Below, piece after piece: positions 6,401 to 14,047 of a stretch of 32,675 bases of DNA; position 1 is the stretch's first letter, and each line of letters opens with the position of its first letter. The position numbers and the translations under genes are program-made. The notes under the pieces are model-generated. The model made no database searches. It was not told the DNA's origin and saw only the letters and a program-made list of their open reading frames with translations. Source of the DNA: UBA6065 sp036565605 (GTDB taxonomy: Bacteria; Patescibacteriota; Minisyncoccia; Phycocordibacterales; UBA6065); contig DATCXV010000024.1 in NCBI GenBank assembly GCA_036565605.1, positions 1-32,675 on the forward strand, in the 5' to 3' direction.

Positions 6401-8363
6401 TTTAAAAAATATACACATGGAAGCAGAGAATAAACAGCAAGGACAAGCAGCAGGAGCAGGTGCCCGAGAAGCACAAGGCACCGGCCACAGCGCACGCCCC
6501 TGGGGCCGCAGAGGCGGTCGTGGTCGTGGAGGCCGCGGCAACAGCTTCGGACAGCGCGGCGGACGTGGACCTATGGGCCATTCAGGACGTGGCGGCCAAA
6601 GCCATGACCGCAAGCCGCGTCGCTTCAGCGCGGCAGGTCCTCGCGACTTCTCTGCTGGACCGGCCGAAAAACCGGGCATTCCAGTACCCCCGATCGAACC
6701 AGGTGTCGTTCGCATCATTCCATTGGGCGGTGTCGAGGAAATCGGCAAGAACATGACCGCAATCGAAATCGGCGACGATATCATCGTCATTGATGCAGGC
6801 TTCCAATTCAAAGACGAAACCACCCCAGGTATCGACTACATCATCCCGAACACCAAATACCTTGAAGAGCGCCGCGATAAGATCCGCGCCCTCTTCGTCA
6901 CCCACGGCCACTTGGACCACATTGGCGGCATTCCTTACGTCATTGATCGCATCGGCTATCCACCGGTTTATACCCGTCAGTTCGGCGCAGTCATGATCGA
7001 AAAGCGCCAGGAAGAGTTCCCTCACCTCGAGAAACTCGACATGAAGGTTATCAAAGGCAACGAAACCATCATGGCAGGCAAGATCTCGGTCAAAACCTTC
7101 CCTATTTCTCACACCATCCCTGACTCGATGGGTCTTATTGTTGCAACACCTTATGGCGACATCGTCTTCATCGAAGACGTGCGCGTCGACAATATAAAAG
7201 GTGTTCCGACCGAAGAAGAAATCAAACAGTACGAGCAGTTCAAGGGTCGGAACGTCCTGCTTCTTACCATGGACTCGACATCGATTGAAAAACCCGGCTT
7301 CTCGCTCTCCGAATCGGTGGTGATTGAAAACATTGATAAATTCATCAAGGCTTCAACCGGCCGCCTGATCATCGGTACCTTCGCGTCACAAGTCGAACGC
7401 ATCATTGCCATCATCAAAGCCGCTGAACGCTATGGCAAGAAAGTAGTCGTTGAAGGCCGCTCGATGAAAACCAACGTCGAAATCATCAAATACTTGAAAC
7501 TGGCCGAGATCCAGAACATTATTTTGGTCGACGATATCGACAAATACCCACCAGACAGGATTGTGATGCTTGTTACCGGCGCCCAGGGCGAGGAATTTGC
7601 CGCTCTTATGCGCATGGCAACCAAGCAGCACAAGCAGGTTCAGCTCAGGAAGACTGATACCATTCTTCTGTCGTCGTCGATCATTCCAACCAACTATGCA
7701 GCGGTCATCAAACTCAAAGATAACCTATACCGCACCGAAGCAAAAGTCATCACCTATCTCGACTCGGACATCCATGCATCGGGTCACGGTAACCGCGACG
7801 AATTAAAGTGGATCCACGAACAGATTAAGTACCGCTTCTTTGTTCCGCTTCACGGCTATCATTACTTCTTGCGTCAGCATGCCGAATTGTCCATGTCGCT
7901 TGGTACCCCGCGTGAAAACGTGGTCGTTCCGGACAACGGCGCAGTGATCGAAATCTATAACGAAGGCAAGTCGATCCGCGTTTTGAAAGAAAAGGCGCCG
8001 TCGAACTTGGTGCTCGTTGACGGCTTCGCGGTCGGCGACGTTCAGGAAGTGGTTATCCGCGACCGCCAAATGCTTTCCCAGGACGGCATGTTCATGATCG
8101 TCAGCATCATTGATTCGCAGACCGGACGCCTGCGCAAGTCTCCTGATATCATTTCACGTGGTTTCGTCTATCTGCGTGAATCTCAGGATCTTTTGCGCGA
8201 TACCCGCGACCTCATCAAGAAAACCATCGAAGATACATCGCGCGGCATGAACCCGATCAACGTCGAGCTCATCAAGTCCAATGTCACAGACGCCGTATCA
8301 AGGCACCTGTTCCAAGAAACAGCCAAAAGGCCCGTGGTTATTCCGGTCCTGCTCGCGGTATAA
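6387..8363 (+). CDS. rnj: Ribonuclease J with an RG-rich N-terminal extension
   Basis: 658 residues from the ATG at 6387, which has GGAAGGTG 7 bases upstream inside the end of the previous gene. Residues 38-80 are rich in arginine and glycine (GRRGGRGRGGRG). The metallo-beta-lactamase core starts near 108 with HGHLDH at 173-178. A beta-CASP region follows, with SGHGNRDE and PLHGYHYFL, and then a C-terminal domain. RNase J has endonuclease and 5'-3' exonuclease activity in mRNA decay and rRNA maturation. Two usual motifs are altered: the TGDFK-type stretch reads IEDVRVD (the aspartate is kept), and PxHGE reads PLHGY. Confidence 0.95.
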   Translation: MKEINLKNIHMEAENKQQGQAAGAGAREAQGTGHSARPWGRRGGRGRGGRGNSFGQRGGRGPMGHSGRGGQSHDRKPRRFSAAGPRDFSAGPAEKPGIPVPPIEPGVVRIIPLGGVEEIGKNMTAIEIGDDIIVIDAGFQFKDETTPGIDYIIPNTKYLEERRDKIRALFVTHGHLDHIGGIPYVIDRIGYPPVYTRQFGAVMIEKRQEEFPHLEKLDMKVIKGNETIMAGKISVKTFPISHTIPDSMGLIVATPYGDIVFIEDVRVDNIKGVPTEEEIKQYEQFKGRNVLLLTMDSTSIEKPGFSLSESVVIENIDKFIKASTGRLIIGTFASQVERIIAIIKAAERYGKKVVVEGRSMKTNVEIIKYLKLAEIQNIILVDDIDKYPPDRIVMLVTGAQGEEFAALMRMATKQHKQVQLRKTDTILLSSSIIPTNYAAVIKLKDNLYRTEAKVITYLDSDIHASGHGNRDELKWIHEQIKYRFFVPLHGYHYFLRQHAELSMSLGTPRENVVVPDNGAVIEIYNEGKSIRVLKEKAPSNLVLVDGFAVGDVQEVVIRDRQMLSQDGMFMIVSIIDSQTGRLRKSPDIISRGFVYLRESQDLLRDTRDLIKKTIEDTSRGMNPINVELIKSNVTDAVSRHLFQETAKRPVVIPVLLAV

Positions 8364-8380
8364 CACAGATAGTTAATATA

Positions 8381-8416
8381 TGAGTAAAAAGCCCCTTAGT
8401 AGGGGCTTTTTACTCA
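8381..8416. terminator. Strong bidirectional terminator after RNase J
   Basis: A perfect 16-bp inverted repeat (8381-8396 and 8401-8416) with loop TAGT. The GC core GCCCCT/AGGGGC is flanked by A5 and T5, so it works in either direction. Confidence 0.9.
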
Positions 8417-8417
8417 T

Positions 8418-8446
8418 TTGACTTTTTTCATGAACAGGCGTAATGT
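8418..8446 (+). promoter_or_regulatory. Promoter of the isolated 92-residue gene
   Basis: TTGACT (8418-8423), a 17-bp spacer, TAATGT (8441-8446), starting directly after the RNase J terminator. Predicted start near 8453, 19 nt before the ATG. Confidence 0.65.
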
Positions 8447-8471
8447 GCGGCCAGATCCCCTCATACTCCCC

Positions 8472-8750
8472 ATGCACGATTACATACTCCTGATCTGTCC
8501 GCGCCAGGATGTTATTCGAGCTACGAACATCCTCACCTTCGCGGCTGCCCAAGAACTTGCTGACTGTCTGTCCGCCTGTCTTGGCACCAAGGTTACCTGC
8601 ACAGTCAAGTTCGGTGATGCCGATATCAGTATCGACATCCCTCCAGGACTGGACCCCGCTGATTTTCTTGAGGAAGTTATCGAGGATATCCACACAGTTG
8701 TGACTACGCTCGACAAATTTTCCGAAGGAGCAACCCTTCCCAAATGGTGA
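8472..8750 (+). CDS. Hypothetical 92-residue protein, monocistronic
   Basis: Starts MHDYILLICPRQDVIR and ends FSEGATLPKW, with a TGA stop. It has a mixed alpha/beta character (SIDIPPGLDPADFLEEVIEDI), three cysteines and no membrane segment. The gene is enclosed by the terminator at 8381-8416 and another at 8754-8783, and has its own promoter, which supports this strand against the 138-residue ORF on the opposite strand. No Shine-Dalgarno sequence: the leader upstream of ATG 8472 is C-rich. Family not recognised. Confidence 0.65.
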   Translation: MHDYILLICPRQDVIRATNILTFAAAQELADCLSACLGTKVTCTVKFGDADISIDIPPGLDPADFLEEVIEDIHTVVTTLDKFSEGATLPKW

Positions 8751-8753
8751 ATC

Positions 8754-8783
8754 AAAAGCCCCGATCAGAGTCGGGGCTTTTTT
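8754..8783 (+). terminator. Terminator of the 92-residue gene
   Basis: Stem AAAAGCCCCGA/TCGGGGCTTTT (8754-8764 and 8771-8781) with loop TCAGAG and a T-run to 8783. Confidence 0.9.
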
Positions 8784-8805
8784 ATGCAAATAAGTTTAAA
8801 ATTCT

Positions 8806-8814
8806 TGGTATACT
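8806..8814 (+). promoter_or_regulatory. Extended -10 promoter of the MFS gene, leaderless type
   Basis: TG-G-TATACT (8806-8814) ends 7 bases before the ATG at 8822. The -35 is poor; the extended TG may compensate. Confidence 0.6.
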
Positions 8815-8821
8815 TTCCCGT

Positions 8822-9982
8822 ATGCCAGAAGAACGAACCCTTGGCCACAAACGCCTTATCATGTACGCGGTTGGCTTTTTCTTTAGCTTGTCCGCAGCAA
8901 TTCCGACCTATGTCAGCTCATCCTATCTGTCAGGTTTCATCGGAGACCGTTTGGCAGGCATCATTTATACTGCTGCATCATTGATCGCGGTAGCCGCTTT
9001 CGTTGAAATGCCGGCGGCTATCCGTCGCTTCGGCGCGTTGCGTACAGGACTCGTCCTTATCGGTCTTGAACTTGCTTCGATCGGGGCACTGACCATGGGT
9101 ATCGACGCCCTGTCGGTCATTGCAGGCTTCATGCTTAACTTCGTGACGATCTCTCTCCTTAACTTCGTCATAGATCTGATTCTGGAAAGCTTTTCGACCA
9201 ATTCGCACACCGGCAAAATCCGTGGCTCATACCTTTCTATCGTAAACATAGCCTGGCTCATTTCACCCTTGCTTGCAGCAAAGATTTTGGATCTTGGGTC
9301 GTTCCCGGCCATATACGCTATCTCTGGCGTGCTTTTGGTACCCGTGACCGCGCTTTGCCTTTTGGCATTTAGAAGTGTCCGTGGACCGGAACTTTCCCGC
9401 GTACCGTTTTGGAAATCCTTTGGCGAAGTTTGGGGCAACCGCGATTTGAAAGCCGTCTTAATGATCCAGCTTCTTCTTCAATTCTTTTACGCCTGGATGA
9501 TCATCTATACACCGCTGTACCTGCGCGACACAGTCGGATTTTCGTGGGAAGAGATTGGCACGATCTTCACCTTCATGCTTCTGCCTTTTGCTATGATCGA
9601 GGCGCCCATGGGCCGTCTGGCAGACCGCATCGGCGAAAAATCCATCATGTCCGTAGGCTTCGGCATTATGGGTATGGCAACCTGCCTTATTTCCTTCGTC
9701 ACAGATCATGACCCCTTTATTTGGAGCTTACTTCTTTTCATGACCCGCGTCGGTGCGGCAATGGTAGAAGTAATGGCCGATACTTTTTTCTTCAAAAAGG
9801 TGGATGCAAGTTCTGCCAGCGCTATCAGCTTCTTCCGATCGGCTCGTCCTTTGGCTTATGTTATATCTCCGATCGCTGCAACAATTCTTCTGGTCTTCCT
9901 TGATATGAAGGGTCTTTTCATCGCCTTGGGCATTCTTATGCTCTATGGACTGCGTTACGCGTTCTCGATTAAGGACGCCTAG
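8822..9982 (+). CDS. Major facilitator superfamily transporter
   Basis: 386 residues from the ATG at 8822. Around twelve hydrophobic helices are visible. The second half has the MFS loop motif APMGRLADRIGEKSIM, resembling the G-x3-D-R-x-G-R/K signature between helices 8 and 9. The substrate cannot be inferred. The frame extends upstream to 8744, but that part crosses a terminator, and the -10 element next to ATG 8822 fixes the start. It converges with the small gene at 9986-10249 across a 12-bp palindrome containing the stop codon. Confidence 0.85.
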   Translation: MPEERTLGHKRLIMYAVGFFFSLSAAIPTYVSSSYLSGFIGDRLAGIIYTAASLIAVAAFVEMPAAIRRFGALRTGLVLIGLELASIGALTMGIDALSVIAGFMLNFVTISLLNFVIDLILESFSTNSHTGKIRGSYLSIVNIAWLISPLLAAKILDLGSFPAIYAISGVLLVPVTALCLLAFRSVRGPELSRVPFWKSFGEVWGNRDLKAVLMIQLLLQFFYAWMIIYTPLYLRDTVGFSWEEIGTIFTFMLLPFAMIEAPMGRLADRIGEKSIMSVGFGIMGMATCLISFVTDHDPFIWSLLLFMTRVGAAMVEVMADTFFFKKVDASSASAISFFRSARPLAYVISPIAATILLVFLDMKGLFIALGILMLYGLRYAFSIKDA

Positions 9983-9986
9983 GCGT
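9975..9986. repeat. 12-bp perfect palindrome at a convergent gene junction
   Basis: ACGCCTAGGCGT spans the TAG stop of the MFS gene and touches the stop of the opposing gene. There is no loop and only a weak T-rich flank, so its use as a terminator is doubtful. Confidence 0.5.
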
Positions 9987-10249
9987 TATTTATATGTCTT
10001 GTCCGGAAATTTGCCGTCGATAATATCTTTGGCTTCAATTACCTTTTCTATATAGCGACGCAAATTCGCTTTATCTTTGTCGGAAAGTTCGACAGGACCA
10101 TATACTTTCATCAACGTGCGCTGAAGCAAGCTCATTACTTGATTCAAATACTGCATTTGTACAGTTTCAGGAAGACCTTCGGACTCATCCCGCAGAATAA
10201 ACGAGCGAAACGGGGAATGGATTTTGTATGCCCTATGTGCGGTTGTCAT
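9986..10249 (-). CDS. Hypothetical 87-residue protein downstream of radC
   Basis: A soluble, helical and charged protein with MSLLQRTLMKVYGPVELSDKDKANLRRYIEKVIEAKDIIDG. Its ATG lies 11 bases after the radC stop, so the two are probably co-transcribed. No Shine-Dalgarno sequence, signal peptide or known domain is seen. Coding status is supported by position, codon use and lack of overlap with any other gene. Confidence 0.6.
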   Translation of the reverse strand: MTTAHRAYKIHSPFRSFILRDESEGLPETVQMQYLNQVMSLLQRTLMKVYGPVELSDKDKANLRRYIEKVIEAKDIIDGKFPDKTYK

Positions 10250-10260
10250 GACTTGAAAAG

Positions 10261-11010
10261 CTATTCATAAGAGACCGGGATGGTCGAAAATTTACCTTTG
10301 CCAACAATAACGTGATCAAGGACGGAAACACCCATAATTTTTCCTGCTTCGACAATCTGCCGGGTGATATCAATGTCTGCCGAAGAGGGCGTTACGACAC
10401 CCGATGGATGATTGTGAACCAAAATCACTGCTGCAGCTCCGTATTCGATGGCCGGCTTAAAGACTTCGCGTGGATGAATCAGATTGGCGTCAATCGTGCC
10501 CATAGAAAGCACTTCGTCATGGATGACGCGATGATGACCGTTCAAATAAATGCCACGCAGACATTCTTTAGGGAGATCGTGCATATCACGAACATAGGCC
10601 GAAACATCCTTGGCATTTCTGATAGCTACACTTCGTCCGCCCGGGCGCTTATAGAAACGCCGACCCAGCTCGCTTGACGCAACGATCTGACACGCCTTGC
10701 CCAGCGGAATGTCAGCAGTTTCAGAAAGCTTTTTGGGATCATCGAAGGACGAGAAGCTTCGTTCGCCATATTCACGAATAATGCGGGTAGCCATGGACAT
10801 GACGTCCTCGCGGACGGTACCGGTGTTCACGAGGACCGCGACCAATTCAGCAATTGAAAGGGAAGCGGCACCATGCATAACCATCTTTTCGCGTGGCTTT
10901 TCTGCATCGGGGAGGTCGCGCAATTTGTATACCTTCGGCTCGAGAGAGCCCGGCGAAACGGCCATTGTCATAAGCCTATCGACGTTAGGTATCGTATATG
11001 TAGTTTTCAT
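10261..11010 (-). CDS. radC: RadC family JAB/MPN domain protein
   Basis: 249 residues. The N-terminal part has EKPREKMVMHGAASLSIAELVAVLV, typical of RadC, followed by a helix-hairpin-helix region. The C-terminal JAB1/MPN metal domain carries HNHPSG near residue 200 and a following S-x-ADID, giving the His-His-Asp zinc set. The true role of RadC is unsettled despite its name; it is linked with DNA processing and natural transformation in various bacteria. The family is usually about 220-230 residues, so this copy is slightly long at the N-terminus. A small gene follows after 11 bases. Confidence 0.93.
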   Translation of the reverse strand: MKTTYTIPNVDRLMTMAVSPGSLEPKVYKLRDLPDAEKPREKMVMHGAASLSIAELVAVLVNTGTVREDVMSMATRIIREYGERSFSSFDDPKKLSETADIPLGKACQIVASSELGRRFYKRPGGRSVAIRNAKDVSAYVRDMHDLPKECLRGIYLNGHHRVIHDEVLSMGTIDANLIHPREVFKPAIEYGAAAVILVHNHPSGVVTPSSADIDITRQIVEAGKIMGVSVLDHVIVGKGKFSTIPVSYE

Positions 11011-11016
11011 ACGCGC

Positions 11017-11025
11017 ATCGTAACA
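11017..11025 (-). promoter_or_regulatory. Extended -10 promoter of radC, leaderless type
   Basis: Minus strand TG-T-TACGAT (11017-11025), with the hexamer ending 6 bases before the radC ATG. The -35 is weak. Confidence 0.5.
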
Positions 11026-11304
11026 AGATCGAGATAAAGAAAAGATAAAGAAATCCTCGAGTTATCCACAGCCACTGACAAAGACAATAAAATGAGTGAT
11101 TTGAGGAAAGAACTGTCTTTTCACCATGAAAATCCTGCACATCGTCAGTATTATCCTGCTCCGTAGCGTCTCCTCCCCTGCCCGTGCCGAAAGCAAATCG
11201 CCCACGGTCATTAGCAAATTGGGAGTGGCCAACCAATATCTCTCCTTCGGCAGCGGCTCGGTTCTGGACAAAGATCCGGCGATGCAATCACTTCTCCTGT
11301 TTCT
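11026..11304. other. Unassigned stretch between the methyltransferase and radC
   Basis: About 280 bases with no clearly supported gene. It contains one perfect DnaA-box-like TTATCCACA (11062-11070). A plus-strand ORF from 11126 starts with a weak signal-like sequence (MKILHIVSIILL) but runs antisense into the methyltransferase gene. A minus-strand ORF (11062-11271) is equally uncertain. No ribosome binding site or promoter supports either. A structured RNA cannot be excluded. Confidence 0.35.
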
Positions 11305-12087
11305 TTACCTCTCTTTCCGACACTCGATACATAAAAACATCGGGAATTCCCTGCGCGCCCGATCTTCTGCGGCCTTGCGCGGGCCCTGTTCGCTTTCCTT
11401 GTGCGACATCCATTCTTCTAGGCGCAGAACCGCGAAGCCCGCGTTCGCAAGCGACTTGAAGTAGGCCTGCAAAGGACGATGAAAAGAATACGTCACTTCT
11501 TTGGCGCCGCGGCCGCAGGCCGCGGCGCTTTCGCTTACCACCCTACCTGGTTCCATATCAATCTCGACACGTGATTCAGACATATATACATCGACCCGGC
11601 GATATTGAGTATCCGCCTTTTCGTCGAAACCCCACGAAGATTTTCCTGGAATGCGAAACGATGGATGATTTAACACCAAAACGAATCTGCCGCCCGCGCG
11701 TACCACACGCGAAACCTGTCGGAACGCCTCGGCCATACGTTCTATATTCTGAATCGCCAGCACGCAAACTACGACATCAAACGACATGTCGGCAAACGCA
11801 GACAAATTGTCCGCCGAGGAAACCAGAAATTCCTCGTTATGATCTGCGTGCTTTTTGGCAATATCAATCAATTCCGGAGCGATATCGACACCGGTCACTT
11901 GTGCACCTTCAGCAGCCAAAGCATGAGAAAAATATCCCTGACCACAGGCAAGATCCAAAATCTTCTCACCATGCTTGGGTGCTACAATGCGCAAAATATT
12001 GGGCAGAAGGACACGCGCTTGGTACGAATCGTAATCGTTTACGACCTTGTCATACCAACCCGCCACGCCACCCCATGAGGTTTTCAT
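11305..12087 (-). CDS. Class I SAM-dependent methyltransferase
   Basis: 260 residues. SAM-binding motif I reads ILDLACGQGYFSHAL near residue 43. The acidic end of strand 2 reads VTGVDIAPELID, and a motif IV-like FDVVVCVLAIQNIE follows. The C-terminus is basic and contains two cysteines. The substrate is unknown; the layout resembles UbiE/COG2226-type small-molecule methyltransferases. It is the last gene of a unit starting with the SIMPL gene: its ATG directly abuts the stop of the upstream anchored protein. The C-terminal half contains an unusual GC-rich palindrome (11504-11528) that is read in frame. Confidence 0.88.
   Translation of the reverse strand: MKTSWGGVAGWYDKVVNDYDSYQARVLLPNILRIVAPKHGEKILDLACGQGYFSHALAAEGAQVTGVDIAPELIDIAKKHADHNEEFLVSSADNLSAFADMSFDVVVCVLAIQNIERMAEAFRQVSRVVRAGGRFVLVLNHPSFRIPGKSSWGFDEKADTQYRRVDVYMSESRVEIDMEPGRVVSESAAACGRGAKEVTYSFHRPLQAYFKSLANAGFAVLRLEEWMSHKESEQGPRKAAEDRARREFPMFLCIECRKER
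11504..11528. repeat. GC-only perfect 11-bp inverted repeat inside a coding region
   Basis: Arms GCGCCGCGGCC and GGCCGCGGCGC around GCA, entirely within the methyltransferase gene, where it encodes the segment around AAACGRGA. It is far richer in GC than its surroundings. Confidence 0.8.
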
Positions 12088-12462
12088 TTATTCCGCTTTT
12101 TTCTTCTTCGCCGCTGTTCTTTTCTTTGGACCTCCCCGCATTGTCTTCTTAATACCCTGCCAATGATCTTTCATTTCGGCCAGGAAAGTTGCCAATTCGT
12201 CCGGATCAACTTCTTTTAATTCGCGATATTTGCGCGCCACCGTATCAAGAGCCGTCTCGTACGCCGATTCGGTCACTTCTTGTGCTTTTTCCAACTCTTC
12301 CAGAACGTCGCCCTTGGCCTTAAGCATCCACGCCTTCACTTTAGCACGATTTTTCTTAGCCTCATCGCTTCCGTACAGATAATATGCACCCACTGCGGCA
12401 GCCGTAATACCGATAAGGCCAGCCGCTACTGCACCCGGATTAATTCCCTTTTTATTTGCCAT
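12088..12462 (-). CDS. Small membrane-anchored helical protein (YtxH-like)
   Basis: 124 residues. A glycine/alanine-rich membrane segment lies near residues 10-30 (VAAGLIGITAAAVGAYYLYG). Long charged helices follow (KKNRAKVKAWMLKAKGDVLEELEKAQ), and then a strongly basic tail (KKRTAAKKKKAE). The layout resembles YtxH-type general stress proteins, but I see no diagnostic motif. Its start overlaps the preceding small membrane gene by 11 bases and its stop abuts the methyltransferase ATG, so it is in the middle of one operon. Confidence 0.7.
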   Translation of the reverse strand: MANKKGINPGAVAAGLIGITAAAVGAYYLYGSDEAKKNRAKVKAWMLKAKGDVLEELEKAQEVTESAYETALDTVARKYRELKEVDPDELATFLAEMKDHWQGIKKTMRGGPKKRTAAKKKKAE

Positions 12463-12766
12463 GGTTTTGATCGTTTTTAACCTGAATTTTCCGTTTAGTC
12501 GGAACCTTACTTACGAAAAAACTACGGGCCAGTCCCGCCACATGTTTCCATTTGATACCTTCGTCGCGCAAATTCGAGCGCAGTTTTTTAAGATCCGAGA
12601 GAATTTCCACGCCTTCATTTTTAGCCAAATCAGAAAAATCCCGCACATTTCGCAGAATGCGAATTGCGTAATACAAGGCAATACAGAGTCCAACCGATAT
12701 CAGCACCAGCGCGATGGTCGAGATGAAGAAGAAAATGTCTGCGTGAATAAGCGATTGGCTGGGCAT
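12452..12766 (-). CDS. Small membrane-anchored protein, DUF948-like layout
   Basis: 104 residues with one N-terminal helix (ISTIALVLISVGLCIALYYAI), a helical stretch (ILRNVRDFSDLAKNEGVEILSDLKKLRSNL) and a basic C-terminus. It lies 12 bases after the SIMPL gene and overlaps the next gene by 11 bases. Two consecutive tethered helical proteins of this kind often occur together; the function is unknown. Confidence 0.7.
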   Translation of the reverse strand: MPSQSLIHADIFFFISTIALVLISVGLCIALYYAIRILRNVRDFSDLAKNEGVEILSDLKKLRSNLRDEGIKWKHVAGLARSFFVSKVPTKRKIQVKNDQNHGK

Positions 12767-12778
12767 AGGATTTGATGA

Positions 12779-13522
12779 TTAGCGAATACGGAATGAAGCA
12801 CGGACAGTCACCATCACCTCTTTCTCTATATTAGACGTGTCATAGGCTCCATAGTCGCTCACGTCGACCGAGCCCTTCGATAGAACTTGAACTACGCCCA
12901 GCGACGCCGCCTTTAATGCTCCAACAGACTGTCCCGACGGCTCAGCAAGCTTTTCGGCACGAGACTTGGCATCACGAATAGCGTCAGCAAGCAACGAGAC
13001 ACGCAATTCCGGCAATTTTGTGTACGAGTACTCGAGCATGTCCGTCCTGAAAATCACACCGTCACGCGCAAGCTGCGAAGAATCTTTGGCAACCGCCGTC
13101 ACACCTTGCACATCCGCTGAAGAAAGCGAAATGGTCTGACGGAGATTGTACTCCTTCTCGCGATTTTCGGCGCCCGGACGATAATCATACATTTCGTCCA
13201 TCGAAATCGGTGAGATAGAAAGTGAAGTTGAGGCAATGCCATGCGCTGCATAAAACGACATGACACGATTCAGATCTTGTGCAAGAAGATCATACCCAGA
13301 GCGCAATGACGACACCGGCACCTGGCGCGAAAGAGACGCTGTCCATTTCACCTGATCCGATGTCACCGACTGCCGCGCCGAACCGGTAACCGAAAGCGCA
13401 TCATCAGAAGTACGTACTGCATAAAATGCATACGCTGCGATGATTGAAGAAACAAGGAAACTCGCGCCCAATAATATTCCCAGGGCCGCAAGCGGTGTCT
13501 TGAAAATGCGTTGTTCGTTCAT
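12779..13522 (-). CDS. SIMPL (DUF541) domain protein, membrane-tethered
   Basis: 247 residues from the ATG at 13522 (MNEQRIFKTPL). An N-terminal anchor at about 12-36 is followed by a SIMPL domain: LSVTGSARQSVTSDQVKW, LSISPISMDEMYDY, and AIRDAKSRAEKLAEPSGQSVG, the characteristic A-K-x-R-A-E-x-L-A helix. The family is periplasmic or extracellular and has been linked to oxidative stress and signalling; no enzymatic activity is established. It is the first gene of the unit ending with the methyltransferase. Confidence 0.88.
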   Translation of the reverse strand: MNEQRIFKTPLAALGILLGASFLVSSIIAAYAFYAVRTSDDALSVTGSARQSVTSDQVKWTASLSRQVPVSSLRSGYDLLAQDLNRVMSFYAAHGIASTSLSISPISMDEMYDYRPGAENREKEYNLRQTISLSSADVQGVTAVAKDSSQLARDGVIFRTDMLEYSYTKLPELRVSLLADAIRDAKSRAEKLAEPSGQSVGALKAASLGVVQVLSKGSVDVSDYGAYDTSNIEKEVMVTVRASFRIR

Positions 13523-13531
13523 AATGCCCAC

Positions 13532-13540
13532 ATCATAACA
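13532..13540 (-). promoter_or_regulatory. Extended -10 promoter of the SIMPL operon
   Basis: Minus strand TG-T-TATGAT (13532-13540), with the hexamer ending 9 bases before the ATG, leaving a leader of about 3 nt at most. Confidence 0.5.
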
Positions 13541-13561
13541 TGGGCCGGATAGACACGTATT

Positions 13562-14047
13562 CTATCGCCACGCAGCAAGCGCAAATGCTGCAAAGAATAC
13601 AACCGAAAGTGCGACGTTCACCGCCACACCAACCGCGCTCCCCGCAACAGCGCTTGCCGCCGCTTTAATTGCCTTGCCACCCGACTTCTTATAGTACATT
13701 TCACCAGCAAGCACTCCGACAAACAGTCCAATGAAGCTTCCTAAAGTCGGCAAAAACAATGTACCCACGATCGCCCCAGCAATACCCCACAACAAAGATT
13801 TGGTATGCGCTCCGCCATATTTTGCACCCAAGGCACCAGATACATGATCAATCAAGATCGAGACAAGAGCGATGGCAAGTAAAGCAAGCACCCCTTCACC
13901 TGATAAAGTTGCAAAACGCGTCGCCAAAGCAAAAAGAAACGCTATTGCGAACATATATGAAAGCGCCGGTAGCATAGGCACAAACGCCATAGGAATGCCC
14001 GCAGCAACAAGAACTACTGCGCAGATATAGATGATCGTGAATACCAT
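13562..14047 (-). CDS. DUF456 family membrane protein
   Basis: 161 residues, nearly all membrane: three to five helices rich in glycine and alanine. The DUF456 pattern is visible as GIPMAFVPMLPALSYMF near the start and GAIVGTLFLPTLGSFIGLFVGVLAGE in the middle. Function unknown. The gene starts 34 bases inside the end of the DsbB-like gene, so it is translationally coupled to the thiol-oxidation genes. Confidence 0.8.
   Translation of the reverse strand: MVFTIIYICAVVLVAAGIPMAFVPMLPALSYMFAIAFLFALATRFATLSGEGVLALLAIALVSILIDHVSGALGAKYGGAHTKSLLWGIAGAIVGTLFLPTLGSFIGLFVGVLAGEMYYKKSGGKAIKAAASAVAGSAVGVAVNVALSVVFFAAFALAAWR

Noticed and set aside
8373..8789. 138-residue minus-strand ORF opposite the 92-residue gene
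   Set aside because: It spans two terminators and has no promoter; the plus-strand gene fits between the terminators with its own promoter.
11062..11070. Replication origin suggested by a DnaA box
   Set aside because: Only one box, no dnaA, dnaN or AT-rich unwinding region nearby.
11126..11464. Signal-peptide-like plus ORF between radC and the methyltransferase
   Set aside because: The hydrophobic stretch is interrupted by arginine, there is no ribosome binding site or promoter, and the second half is antisense to the methyltransferase gene.
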